Positions 26,601-35,232 of a stretch of 64,000 nucleotides of DNA are shown here, piece by piece. How positions within the stretch are numbered: position 1 is the first letter of the stretch; each line of letters opens with the position of its first letter. The position numbers were made by a program, and so were the translations under genes. Source of the stretch: UBA5614 sp963667535. Its GTDB lineage: Bacteria > Cloacimonadota > Cloacimonadia > Cloacimonadales > Cloacimonadaceae. The notes under the pieces were generated by a model. The model saw nothing but the letters and a program-made list of their open reading frames with translations, did not search any database and was not told the DNA's origin. The stretch is taken from positions 1,054,001-1,118,000 of the forward strand of contig CAXXDU010000002.1 in the NCBI GenBank assembly GCA_963667535.2. Direction: 5' to 3'.

Positions 26601-26921
26601 CTATTTGACGGAATCCAGTTTTTCTTTTATCTTTTCTTTGGTTGTCAATCCAACAATTTGTTCCTTGACTTGACCATTAACAAACAAGAGCATTGAGGGT
26701 ATGGACATAATTGAATATTGGCTGGCTATAACAGGTGTTTCATCAACATTTAACTTTCCAACAATAATCTTGCCCTCATATTCTGCAGCCACTTTCTCAA
26801 TCACAGGTGTCAGGGCTTTGCAAGGACCGCACCAGGGAGCCCAAAAATCTACCAGAACCGGCAGTTCAGATTTGAGAACATCGGATTCAAAATTAGCCTG
26901 AGTGAATTCTCGCAGTGCCAT
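26601..26921 (-). CDS. trxA: Thioredoxin
   Basis: This 106-residue thioredoxin has the redox motif in DFWAPWCGPCKAL and the cis-proline in IMSIPSMLLF, with FVNGQVKEQIVG at the C-terminus. It reduces disulfides in the cytoplasm for ribonucleotide reductase and others. It begins three bases after the groES stop, so the two form an operon under the CIRCE site; placing thioredoxin in the heat-shock regulon is sensible for protein quality control. It ends at the bidirectional terminator. Confidence 0.96.
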   Translation of the reverse strand: MALREFTQANFESDVLKSELPVLVDFWAPWCGPCKALTPVIEKVAAEYEGKIIVGKLNVDETPVIASQYSIMSIPSMLLFVNGQVKEQIVGLTTKEKIKEKLDSVK

Positions 26922-26924
26922 AAT

Positions 26925-27197
26925 CTACTCAACAATGGCTAAGATTTCACTCTTAGCTAAAATCAGATACTTTTCTCCATCAAGTTCAATTTCTGTGCCT
27001 GAATATTTTCCGTATAGGACATTATCTCCGACTTTTACTGCCTTCTTAAGGTCTTCATCGGTACCAACAGCAATAACTTTAGCCATTTGTGGCTTTTCCT
27101 TAGCTGTATCAGGGATGATAATTCCGCCTATCTTCTTTTCTTCTGCTGCGGAAGTGATTTTCACTACTACATGGTCTTCAATAGGTCTGAGTTTCAT
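26925..27197 (-). CDS. groES: Co-chaperonin GroES
   Basis: The 90-residue GroES caps the GroEL chamber. MKLRPIEDHVVVKI at the start, the mobile loop EEKKIGGIIIPDTAKEKPQ, and the roof region KVGDNVLYGKYSGTEIELDGEKYLIL are all present. The ATG follows GGAGG. groEL is not next to it; trxA is instead, three bases away, so the chaperonin must be encoded elsewhere. A CIRCE-like operator lies 75 bp upstream. Confidence 0.96.
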   Translation of the reverse strand: MKLRPIEDHVVVKITSAAEEKKIGGIIIPDTAKEKPQMAKVIAVGTDEDLKKAVKVGDNVLYGKYSGTEIELDGEKYLILAKSEILAIVE

Positions 27198-27271
27198 AGT
27201 AAACCTCCATCTTTTTTTTATTTTAATAATTCAACTTATTGATTAGCTTCCTGTTGAAAGCACTTTAAATA

Positions 27272-27298
27272 TTAGCAAACACTTTTTAAGAGTGCTAA
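27272..27298 (-). promoter_or_regulatory. CIRCE-like HrcA operator upstream of groES
   Basis: The sequence reads TTAGCAAAC, nine bases, GAGTGCTAA. The right arm equals the CIRCE consensus and the left arm matches six of nine (TTAGCA). Arm length and spacer are exactly those of CIRCE. It implies HrcA control of groES-trxA. Confidence 0.85.
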
Positions 27299-27330
27299 CT
27301 TTTGTCAAGCAAATATTTATTGAGACTGGC

Positions 27331-28629
27331 TTAATAGCTTAGAAACTGGGATAGCTCGCCGGAATAGTTCAGTAGATGCTCATCTTTTCCAAATTGAGCA
27401 ACTAATTGAATTCCCAGTGGTAAGCCATTCGCCGCAATTCCTGCCGGAATAGACAGTGATGGTAATCCTGTAAATGTCCAAGGTAAGCTCATCAAGGGGT
27501 TTCCTGTACTCGATAAACCTTTAGGTGCAGGAGTGGTTGTTGAGGGGCAAATCCACAAGTCAATGCCTTCTCTGAGCATAATTTCGTCTATGCTCTGTTT
27601 ATATGTTTGCTGAATTGCCAGATCAGCTAATAGTGCAGCTTTAGTTATTTTGCTGCCTTGTTTGTATAATTCACGTGAAGGTTCGGAGTAAAGCTCACTA
27701 TATTTTGCATAGAGTTTCTTGTGATTTGTGGCAAATTCAGCCGCTATCAGTTCTCTGTGAATGTTGTTTATAGTTTTAATTTCCTTGAATAGAGGATAGT
27801 TGATAACTTCAAAACCAGCATCGTTAAGGATATCGACTTTTTTATAAAAGCGGTTATATGAATCGCAATCAGCCTGTACCAGGAAAGCATCTGCCGGCAG
27901 GCATAATCTCGGTTTAGGGATTGAACGAATAGACGAATCCCAATCATTAACCAGTATGCTTGCGGTAATTGCTGTACCTGTTAAATCCTGTGTAAAAAAA
28001 CCTACATGGTCAGCTGACTGAGAAAAAGGGACGACTCCATCAATCGGAATTCTTCCATAACTTGGTTTAAACCCGATTATTCCGCAATAAGCTGCAGGTC
28101 TGATGATAGAAGCTATGGTTTGGGTGCCCAATGCTAGTGGGCATAATCCGGCTGCAACTGCTGCCGCTGATCCACTGGATGACCCACCAGGAGTATATTC
28201 AGTATTATGCGGATTTCTTGTAGGACCTGGGCTAAAATAAGCAAATTCAGTGCTTACTGTTTTACCAAGAACCAAAGCTCCGGCTTGTTTGAGCTTGGAA
28301 ACTACAGAGGCTTCAGGACCGGCAAATTCTTCCTGAGGGAGTTTTGAGCCTGCTTGAGTAGGAAAGCCGTCAACTCTGAACAAGTCTTTAACACCTAATA
28401 ATACGCCAAATAAGGGGGGGCGGTTACCGGGATTCGGGTATTTTTCAGTTAAAATGGAAGCTTCTTTTAATAACCGCTTTTCTCTACCTCGCTCAGGTAA
28501 TAAAGATTGTATTACTGAGTCTACTTCTTTAATTCTCTTACAAGTGTTGTGAATATAATCATCCAGATTTAACGTATTATTACGTAAAGCTATACATATT
28601 TCTGATAAAGATGATGTTCTGAAATGCAC
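27331..28629 (-). CDS. Amidase (amidase-signature family)
   Basis: This is a 432-residue amidase-signature hydrolase. The catalytic Lys is in LGVKDLFRVDG (about residue 84), the first Ser in GGSSSGSAAAVAAG (about 150-163), and the nucleophile region is GTQTIASIIRPAAYCGIIGFKPS. Most relatives have QTxGS there; the Gly is Ala here, which may alter the oxyanion site. It begins with a GTG placed directly after the stop of the CoA-transferase gene, so it is coupled. Operon context suggests it opens or deamidates an intermediate of the Mo-hydroxylase pathway; the substrate is unknown. The family also covers GatA and ureidomalonase-like enzymes. Confidence 0.82.
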   Translation of the reverse strand: MHFRTSSLSEICIALRNNTLNLDDYIHNTCKRIKEVDSVIQSLLPERGREKRLLKEASILTEKYPNPGNRPPLFGVLLGVKDLFRVDGFPTQAGSKLPQEEFAGPEASVVSKLKQAGALVLGKTVSTEFAYFSPGPTRNPHNTEYTPGGSSSGSAAAVAAGLCPLALGTQTIASIIRPAAYCGIIGFKPSYGRIPIDGVVPFSQSADHVGFFTQDLTGTAITASILVNDWDSSIRSIPKPRLCLPADAFLVQADCDSYNRFYKKVDILNDAGFEVINYPLFKEIKTINNIHRELIAAEFATNHKKLYAKYSELYSEPSRELYKQGSKITKAALLADLAIQQTYKQSIDEIMLREGIDLWICPSTTTPAPKGLSSTGNPLMSLPWTFTGLPSLSIPAGIAANGLPLGIQLVAQFGKDEHLLNYSGELSQFLSY

Positions 28630-29820
28630 TTAAATAACCCCATCCTGTTTTAGTAATTCCAAATCATGCTCTAACAAACCCAGAAGCTCATGATAAACTT
28701 CCAGATTGTGCTCTCCAACTTCAGGTACTTTTCCACGGGTGATTTCTTCAGGAATCGAAGTCATCTTGATTGGATTCCCGGCTATTTTGACATTGCCTGC
28801 TATTGAATCTTCCACTTCCACAATCATATTGCGGGATAGTACCTGCTCATCATGCATGACTTTTTCCACTGTATTAATCGGAGCACATGGTAGCTTTGCC
28901 AGTTCAAAGAGATTTAGCCATTGCCGGGCAGATTTTGCGATAAATACTTTGTCCAAAATAGCATTCAATTCCACTATATTTTCTGTACGGAGTTTATTAG
29001 TAGTAAAACGACTTTCTAACAACAAATCCTGTCTTTCAATAGTATTGCAGAATGTCTGCCAAAGACCATCATTACCTAACGCTATAACAAAATACTCGTC
29101 AGAAGCCTGATAAGCCTGGAAGGGTGTGATAGTCGGGTGTCTATTGCCGAGTGGCTCGGGATTTCTTCCTTCAGATTGATAACGTACAAGGGCATTTTCC
29201 AGTATGGCAACCTGACTATCCAGCATGGAAACATCGATTTTTTGGCCAAGACCGGTCTTTTCTCTGTGGTATAAAGCTGCATTCACACCAATGGCTGTAA
29301 ACAGCGCTGCCGTAATATCACCCAAAGACATGCCAACTCTAGTGGGTGCGCTTCCAACCCATCCCGTGATGCTCATAATCCCGCCCATAGCCTGAGCCAG
29401 AATATCATAAGCAGGCTTCTGGGAATAAGGTCCCGTATGCCCGAAACCCGAAGAAGCTGCATAGATTATGCGGGGATTGATAGCTTTCAAATCTTCATAA
29501 CCCAAATCCAGTTTTTCCATGGTGCCGGGCCGATAATTCTCAACAATAACATCAGCTTTCTTAACCAGTTCACGCAGGATTTCCTTACCTTTGGGATGTT
29601 TCAGGTTTAAAGAGATGCTCTTCTTACCCCGATTGATACTGAGGAAATACAAGCTTCTTGTTTCGATAAAAGGACCGAAAGCCCGGGAATCGTCACCTGT
29701 TCCGGGAATTTCAACCTTGATAATTTCCGCACCCAAGTCGCTGAGAATCATGGTGCAAAACGGACCAGCCAGCACTCTGGTCAGGTCCAGTACAATTATG
29801 CCTTCAAGAGGTTTGGACAT
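28630..29820 (-). CDS. CaiB/BaiF-type CoA transferase (family III)
   Basis: This 396-residue family III CoA transferase has LTRVLAGPFCTMILSDLGAEIIKVE at the N-terminus, the catalytic Asp in KPAYDILAQAMGG, and VENYRPGTMEKLG-like and GNDGLWQTFC segments. It moves CoA between carboxylic acids without a free intermediate. I start at the ATG at 29820, six bases after AAAGGA; a second ATG two codons upstream touches that site. It follows the Mo-subunit gene by 23 bp and precedes the amidase directly. It suggests a carboxylate substrate that is activated as its CoA thioester. Confidence 0.85.
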   Translation of the reverse strand: MSKPLEGIIVLDLTRVLAGPFCTMILSDLGAEIIKVEIPGTGDDSRAFGPFIETRSLYFLSINRGKKSISLNLKHPKGKEILRELVKKADVIVENYRPGTMEKLDLGYEDLKAINPRIIYAASSGFGHTGPYSQKPAYDILAQAMGGIMSITGWVGSAPTRVGMSLGDITAALFTAIGVNAALYHREKTGLGQKIDVSMLDSQVAILENALVRYQSEGRNPEPLGNRHPTITPFQAYQASDEYFVIALGNDGLWQTFCNTIERQDLLLESRFTTNKLRTENIVELNAILDKVFIAKSARQWLNLFELAKLPCAPINTVEKVMHDEQVLSRNMIVEVEDSIAGNVKIAGNPIKMTSIPEEITRGKVPEVGEHNLEVYHELLGLLEHDLELLKQDGVI

Positions 29821-29843
29821 TAACATTCCTTTATATGTAAGAT

Positions 29844-32192
29844 TTATTTCTTCTTGTTAGATTGGTGTAATACAGCCATTGCCACTTTTTCAGCAGTAAT
29901 CGGCATAGATTTTATCCTGATGCCAAGAGCGTCTTCGACAGCATTGGCAATCATCGGGGCAGCAGGCAGCATCGTATGCTCTCCCACACCTCTTGCTCCA
30001 AAGGGACCATCCGGCTGAGGAACTTCCACAATGATGGGCACTATCTCATCAGGCACATCCATCGCTGTGGGTATCTTATAATCAGTAAAATTAGCATTGA
30101 GCAGTTTGCCCTTTTCATCATAACGCATATCTTCATACAGCACTGTTGCCAAGCCTTGTAAAAGACCGCCGGTGATTTGTCCTCTTATCAAATCAGGGTT
30201 GAGTGCTTTTCCTACATCAACAGCTTCCACTGCTTTGATTACGTGCATCTTACCTGTTTCTCTATCAATTTCGAGGATTAAAGCTCCTGCTCCAACTGTG
30301 TAATGCACATTGGGATGCCCGCCCTGACTGGTTTCCGGGTCTCCATTAGCGGAAGAAAACTCTGGTAGAAACATACCTCTGGCATTAATCGGTCCACCTT
30401 TAAAAGTACCATCTTTGGTCATTATTCCATCAACGACAAAATCTCTCAACGGTAGGTTAAAGCTCTTTTTTGTATGGCATTTTACCGCTTCATCTTCCAG
30501 ATAAAGCTGGTCTATGGGCAAATGAAACACTCTTTCAATCAAGGTAAAAATCTGGTCTCTGGCATCTATTGCTGCCTTTTTAACAGCATTACCGCTGCTC
30601 CAGGTTATATGAGAAGCCACAGTCTGCCATTCATAAGGATTTCTATCTGTATCAGGGGTTTCCACTCTAATCTTGGATGGTGGCACGGATAATATTTCTG
30701 CTGCAATCTGTGCCATCACAGTTTGATAACCTTGTCCGATATCCATGCCTGAGATAATCAGGTTGATACTGGCATCTTCATTGAACTTCAGAAAAGCGGA
30801 AGAAGATGCATTTGGTGGCATGGCAGGTGCTTTCCAGAATAGAGAGAAGCCTTTGCCGATAGCTTTCCTGGGGTCTTTGGATTTGAGCTTTTTGCCCCAG
30901 TCAATTTCTTTTGCCACTTTCTCTATACATTCCAATAGGCCATTGGGATTCATCTCAACCCCATAAGCAGTTTTATCTCCTTCTTTGATGGCATTCTTCA
31001 GTCGGAATTTTACTTCATCCATGCCCAGCTTTTTGGCAATCTGAGTCATGTGCGATTCTAAGCCAAAGAGCATCTCTGAATAACCAAACCCGCGGTAAGC
31101 GCCTCCGGGAGGCAGATTGGTATAAACACAGACTGAATCTATCGAAACATTGGGAATCCGGTATGGTCCGATGGCAGAAAGACCTACTGCATTAACAACA
31201 TTAGCACCATATTCCACATATGCTCCTGCATCCCAATATATCTTATGGTCTATCGCGGTTATTGTTCCGTCTTTCTTGACTCCGACCTTGAGCTTTGCTA
31301 CAACTCCCAGCCGCTGATAGGTATTCACAAATTCCTGTTCACGTGTCCAGCGCAGTTTAACAGCATAGCCTTTGAGCTTGGTAGCCAGAGCAGCAGGCAA
31401 TATTTCCATAGTAACGCCTGCTTTGCCGCCAAAGCCACCGCCCACATGCGGAGCAATAACCCTTACATCTTTGTGAGCCATGCCCAGAGCTTCTGCAAAG
31501 AGATGTCTTTGTGTGTGGGGAGACTGGGATGAACTCCAGACGGTCAATCTGCCGCCCAGGTCATACTTGCCTATTGCCACATGTGTTTCTATCGCACAAT
31601 GGGCATATCTGGGAACAGTGTATTCATCTTCAAAAACCAAATCAGCTTCTTTGAAGCCTTTCTCCAAATCACCTTTACGGGTTTTACGCCAATGAGCAAC
31701 ATTAGTATTGGCTTTTGGGAAAAACCACGGTACATGCGGATATTCGCCCAAATCAGGATGTAGTAAAACACTGTCTTTTTTCAAAGCATCCATTTGATTG
31801 GTAACAGCAGGAAGCGGTTCATATTCCACTTTCACCAGCAAAGCGCCTTGTTTGGCAGCCTGGGCAGTTCTGCCGATAACGGCTGCAACCTGTTCTCCCA
31901 CAAAGCGTACCTTATCCTGGGCAAAGATATACCTGTCTTTCATATACAAACCAAATTTAAAGGGAAAATCCTTGCCGGTGAAGACTTTATAAACACCTTC
32001 CACCTTCTCTGCTTCTGAAGTGTCTATCTTCTTGATGATGGCATGAGCTTGTGTGCTGCCAACTATTTCTGCATAAAGCAGGTTAGGTCCGAAATCTATA
32101 TCATCACCGTATATCGCAGCTCCGGATATCTTTTCTCTGCCGTCGATACGTATAACTGATTTGCCAATGTATTTATGTTCTTGTTCTTTCAT
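29844..32192 (-). CDS. Xanthine dehydrogenase-family molybdopterin-binding subunit
   Basis: This 782-residue large subunit carries the molybdenum cofactor and hydroxylates a heteroaromatic or aldehyde substrate. The family motifs are intact: GGGFGGKAG, the substrate-side loop PPGGAYRGFGYSE, GMDIGQGYQTVMAQI and the catalytic Glu in GARGVGEHTMLPAAP. There is no cysteine in the AYRGFGYSE loop, unlike CO dehydrogenases (AYRCSFR). It overlaps the 2Fe-2S subunit gene by 4 bp, with AAGGAG inside the latter. The substrate (purine, nicotinate type or other) cannot be decided by eye. Confidence 0.88.
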   Translation of the reverse strand: MKEQEHKYIGKSVIRIDGREKISGAAIYGDDIDFGPNLLYAEIVGSTQAHAIIKKIDTSEAEKVEGVYKVFTGKDFPFKFGLYMKDRYIFAQDKVRFVGEQVAAVIGRTAQAAKQGALLVKVEYEPLPAVTNQMDALKKDSVLLHPDLGEYPHVPWFFPKANTNVAHWRKTRKGDLEKGFKEADLVFEDEYTVPRYAHCAIETHVAIGKYDLGGRLTVWSSSQSPHTQRHLFAEALGMAHKDVRVIAPHVGGGFGGKAGVTMEILPAALATKLKGYAVKLRWTREQEFVNTYQRLGVVAKLKVGVKKDGTITAIDHKIYWDAGAYVEYGANVVNAVGLSAIGPYRIPNVSIDSVCVYTNLPPGGAYRGFGYSEMLFGLESHMTQIAKKLGMDEVKFRLKNAIKEGDKTAYGVEMNPNGLLECIEKVAKEIDWGKKLKSKDPRKAIGKGFSLFWKAPAMPPNASSSAFLKFNEDASINLIISGMDIGQGYQTVMAQIAAEILSVPPSKIRVETPDTDRNPYEWQTVASHITWSSGNAVKKAAIDARDQIFTLIERVFHLPIDQLYLEDEAVKCHTKKSFNLPLRDFVVDGIMTKDGTFKGGPINARGMFLPEFSSANGDPETSQGGHPNVHYTVGAGALILEIDRETGKMHVIKAVEAVDVGKALNPDLIRGQITGGLLQGLATVLYEDMRYDEKGKLLNANFTDYKIPTAMDVPDEIVPIIVEVPQPDGPFGARGVGEHTMLPAAPMIANAVEDALGIRIKSMPITAEKVAMAVLHQSNKKK

Positions 32193-32656
32193 TTCTTTTT
32201 CTCCTTGTGTGTATGGTCAAGGATTGCATCGAAGATAGGTTTATATCCCGTGCAACGACACAAATTACCGGATAATGCTTCTTTTATCTCGTCCAAATCG
32301 GGATGAGGATTATGTTCCAAAAGCTCAGTTGTTGAGATTATTACACCAGGAGCACAATATCCGCACTGAAAGGAATTGAAAGCAATGAACTTTTCCTGTA
32401 TTTTAGTGAGTTTGGGTTGTGAAATGCCTTCCAGAGTCGTAACTTCCTGTCCATCCACTTCAATGGCAAAGATTAGACAGCTACGCACGCTCTTACCATT
32501 TAGCAATACAGCACAAGCTCCGCAATCACCTTTGTCACAACCGCATTTGGGACTTTTCGTTCCGAGTTTGTCACGTAAAATATCCAGAAGGGTTTCATTG
32601 GGTTTCACTTCAATGCTTCTGATTTCATCATTTAGAATAAATTTAATTTTAGCCAT
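32189..32656 (-). CDS. Xanthine dehydrogenase-family 2Fe-2S subunit
   Basis: This 155-residue electron-transfer subunit has both [2Fe-2S] clusters: the plant-type CGCDKGDCGACAVLLNG near residues 40-57 and the C-terminal CGYCAPG with GNLCRCTGY near 100-140. It passes electrons from the Mo subunit to the FAD subunit. The ATG at 32656 follows GGGAGG, which lies in the end of the 38-codon small ORF. A longer upstream frame has no ribosome site and lacks similarity. Confidence 0.92.
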   Translation of the reverse strand: MAKIKFILNDEIRSIEVKPNETLLDILRDKLGTKSPKCGCDKGDCGACAVLLNGKSVRSCLIFAIEVDGQEVTTLEGISQPKLTKIQEKFIAFNSFQCGYCAPGVIISTTELLEHNPHPDLDEIKEALSGNLCRCTGYKPIFDAILDHTHKEKKK

Positions 32657-32657
32657 T

Positions 32658-32774
32658 TCAACCTCCCAACACAGAAGTAGCGTAGGATTCCAATCCTGCG
32701 CAAGATGCAACATCATCCATTTGTATCATTTTCTTTGAACAGCTTTGGAAAGCTATTATACTTGTAGCAATCAT
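32658..32774 (-). CDS. Small 38-codon ORF between FAD and 2Fe-2S subunit genes
   Basis: This 38-residue ORF (starting MIATSIIAFQSCSKK, ending TSVLGG) fills the gap exactly. Its ATG comes two bases after the FAD-subunit stop and follows GGGAGG; its own stop contains the ribosome site of the next gene. Its end LGG-stop mirrors the FAD subunit's end ILGG-stop, so the GGGAGGTTGA junction is repeated. It has two cysteines and no recognisable motif. It may be a true small protein, a translation-coupling linker, or a remnant of a duplicated gene end. Confidence 0.45.
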   Translation of the reverse strand: MIATSIIAFQSCSKKMIQMDDVASCAGLESYATSVLGG

Positions 32775-32776
32775 CT

Positions 32777-33670
32777 TCAACCTCCCAGTATCCGCAATGT
32801 ATCTACTGTTTTGCCGTTCAGCCTTTCCATAGACGCATTCAGTCCTCTTTCCAGCATGATTTTGCACATGTGGATGCGATACTCTTTGCTGGACCGGATA
32901 TCAGTAATCGGGGATATTTCGTCAGGAACAATTGCCATAGCCTTTTCTATGAGTGGAGGAGTAAGAGTTTTGCCTTTGAGTAGTTTTTCTATTTTAACAG
33001 CTCGTTTGGGGATAGGTCCAACAGCACAAAAAGCAAGGTGGTATTCCAGTTTTCCTGTAACTAATATGCCCAAGCCTGCCTGTGCTAAATCTTCTCCACC
33101 ATAACGTCCGAGTTTGAGGTAACAGCCTGCATTATTGCCTGATGGCTTCGGAATACAGACTCCCAGCACTATTTCGTCAGGTTTCTTTGCTGTCTTGCGG
33201 GGAGCTATAAACCATTCTGTAATGGAAATTTTACGTTCAACTTTTTTACTGCTGACATGCACAATAGCGTCGTAACATAAAAGGACAGGAGCTGAATCCA
33301 GAGAAGGAACTGCGGAGCAAATATTGCCAACCAGTGTAGCTCTGTTACGTATTCCTACCGATGCAACCGACCTGGCAGCTTCCCACAAGGGCAGGTAATG
33401 CTTCTTGATGTCAGCACAAGCCAGAATATCAGAAAAGGTGGCGAGTGCACCGATAAATAATCCGTCCTGTTGTATCTCAACCCTTTTAAGCTCTTTCACA
33501 TGTTTAATATCGATTACTGCTTCAGGATGAACCATTCCTTCTTTGATATACACTGCCAAATCAGTTCCGCCAGCCAACAGCATAGCTTTTCCACTATATT
33601 TTGCCATCAGCTTAATAGTTTCATCAAAGTTTTTGGGTCGATAATATTCAAAGTCATGCGCTACTGCCAT
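32777..33670 (-). CDS. Xanthine dehydrogenase-family FAD-binding subunit
   Basis: This 297-residue FAD subunit (CoxM/XdhB type) has AMLLAGGTDLAVYIKEG for the flavin pyrophosphate near residues 30-45, RNRATLVGNICSAVPSLDSAPVLL near 100-123, and the CO_deh_flav_C-type tail. It receives electrons from the 2Fe-2S subunit and gives them to NAD or ferredoxin. The ATG at 33670 follows AAAGGAG. It is the first gene of the operon that continues through the small ORF, the other two subunits, the CoA transferase and the amidase. Confidence 0.9.
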   Translation of the reverse strand: MAVAHDFEYYRPKNFDETIKLMAKYSGKAMLLAGGTDLAVYIKEGMVHPEAVIDIKHVKELKRVEIQQDGLFIGALATFSDILACADIKKHYLPLWEAARSVASVGIRNRATLVGNICSAVPSLDSAPVLLCYDAIVHVSSKKVERKISITEWFIAPRKTAKKPDEIVLGVCIPKPSGNNAGCYLKLGRYGGEDLAQAGLGILVTGKLEYHLAFCAVGPIPKRAVKIEKLLKGKTLTPPLIEKAMAIVPDEISPITDIRSSKEYRIHMCKIMLERGLNASMERLNGKTVDTLRILGG

Positions 33671-34556
33671 AATGACTCCTTTCACGTCTTTTTCAATCTG
33701 TGCTGTATATATAACGTTCTGATTTTTGTCAATTCAAAGTGTAAATGAGTCGTGATATGGTTGTATTGTGTTAAAGTGGAACGGTATTCCTGGTTGTTTC
33801 TTTATTCTTCTCTATTTATTACTTATATAATCTGCGGGAGATACACAGGAGATGGACGGCTCATATACGGGTGCGACCCGTATATGAGCCGTATATCAGT
33901 GCTTCTTGTCCTGTGAATCAGTTAAGCAATGAAGAATGGACAAACAAGGAACGTGTGAAATGGAGAATTAAGCTTCGCAGTGGTACGGTGGAAAGGGGAT
34001 ATTTTAGCATAGGATAGTATCCTGTTACATGTCGGGAATAGCATTCCAGATTTATCATATCCGGTATTGATATTACCGGGATACAACAGATTAATAATCT
34101 ATGCTAAACCTACCCTCCAGGTAATCACTCTTACTACTATCTTTATAGTTGCTTGGTAGATGCTTAATGATTTCAATAAGCATCTAATTGGAGAGTATTG
34201 ACTTATAAGCAGTTACGCTTTCTTGTAGGGTAGAACAAGGAACACTCAGAAATTGCAGAATCCTTGGATAGAGGAGTAATACATAAGATGTAATCAACTT
34301 TGATTGCCCTTAAAATAAATTTACGTGCTGTATGCACGCTGCTGCCGAGTTCCTTAGTTAACTAACTAAGGGTTGTCCGGGGGTCTACCAGGCAACTACC
34401 AACCATAGATTAAGGTCAGATGTGGAGGTATTACTAGTTTTCAAATCTGGACTAATTATTATGGAAACAAAGAAAAAGATATTGACAAAAGAATAGCTGA
34501 AAACTGCTTAAGTTATTGTACATATGTCAATATACCAAGTGATAAGGAAAAGGCCA
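33671..34556. other. Long intergenic region with several palindromes
   Basis: This 886-bp gap lies between divergent genes and holds no ORF worth calling. Contents: a perfect 17-bp hairpin at 33856-33892, a hairpin CGTGC/GCACG at 34324-34338 and another, CCTTAGTT/AACTAAGG, at 34352-34371. The stretch 34140-34440 is less AT-rich than the rest and could be transcribed, but I cannot match it to a known RNA. Confidence 0.5.
33856..33892. repeat. Perfect palindrome, 17-bp arms and 3-base loop
   Basis: The arms 33856-33872 and 33876-33892 are perfectly complementary (ACGGCTCATATACGGGT with its complement) around GCG. The geometry is the same as the hairpin at 18359-18395 but the sequence differs. 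There is no T-run, and it lies 186 bp upstream of the FAD-subunit gene, so it is not an ordinary terminator. Confidence 0.7.
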
Positions 34557-35120
34557 ATGAAACAGACTATATTTTTTCTGCAGGTTTTAATAATTCTCTT
34601 ATTATCAGGCTGCGCCAACAACAGTAACAAGGCTTTAATCGATACAAAGAATCCCAGAATTGAGAATCTCAAGAACGTCGATGTTATCGGAATAAGCGAA
34701 GAAGGCACAATTAGCCAATTAAGTTTTCCAAAAGTATGGAATGAATTTTTTGCTATTTACAATAAATCATCACATGAAAAGAATTCTATTTTCTATGGAA
34801 TTACATACACAAAATCACTGACTGCTACAAATGAAAATACCATATACACATATATGGTGGGATCACCCACAAACATATACAATTCATTGCCCCTGGAAAT
34901 GAAAATCCATTCAATACCAGACGGAGAATATGCAGTATTTAGCCATCTAGGTCCCGTACGTGATCTCACAGAAACGTTTAATTACATTTTTGGAGAATGG
35001 ATACCCCAAAGCAGTTACAAAAGACGAAATGGTGATGTTTTTGAATACTATGATGACCGGTTTAGAGATGAAAGTTATCAATCAGTAATTGAAATCTGGG
35101 TGCCGGTGACAAAAAGATAA
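34557..35120 (+). CDS. Lipoprotein with GyrI-like/AraC effector-binding domain
   Basis: This 187-residue protein has a lipoprotein signal (hydrophobic core FFLQVLIILLL, lipobox LSGC with Cys17). The body fits the GyrI-like/effector-binding fold: IPDGEYAVFSHLGPVRDLTETFNYIFGEWIP (split here by strands) and the acidic end VIEIWVPV are its signatures. This domain normally sits in the cytoplasm, as a small-molecule-binding part of AraC-type regulators or as GyrI; export as a lipoprotein is unusual and points to ligand binding in the periplasm. The ATG at 34557 follows AAGGAAAAGG. It is monocistronic. Confidence 0.75.
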   Translation: MKQTIFFLQVLIILLLSGCANNSNKALIDTKNPRIENLKNVDVIGISEEGTISQLSFPKVWNEFFAIYNKSSHEKNSIFYGITYTKSLTATNENTIYTYMVGSPTNIYNSLPLEMKIHSIPDGEYAVFSHLGPVRDLTETFNYIFGEWIPQSSYKRRNGDVFEYYDDRFRDESYQSVIEIWVPVTKR

Positions 35121-35232
35121 GACAGAGCTTAATATGTTTTGTAAAACGTTGATACACGATAACTGATAGATTCACCGTCAAGCGAGGAATGACTCAATAA
35201 CAGATATGTTTGGACAACTTAGGGCAGTTATC

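Noticed and set aside
32658..32867. 69-codon minus-strand frame upstream of and including the small ORF
   Set aside because: Its first half overlaps the FAD-subunit gene out of frame; only the last 38 codons have a ribosome site.
33856..33892. Group II intron domain V
   Set aside because: The hairpin lacks the catalytic AGC triad, the bulge and the GAAA loop, and no intron reverse transcriptase is nearby.
34140..34440. Possible structured RNA or rRNA fragment (GCCGAGTTCCTTA resembles a 23S stretch)
   Set aside because: Only 13 bases match and the neighbours do not; no known riboswitch or RNA fold could be traced.
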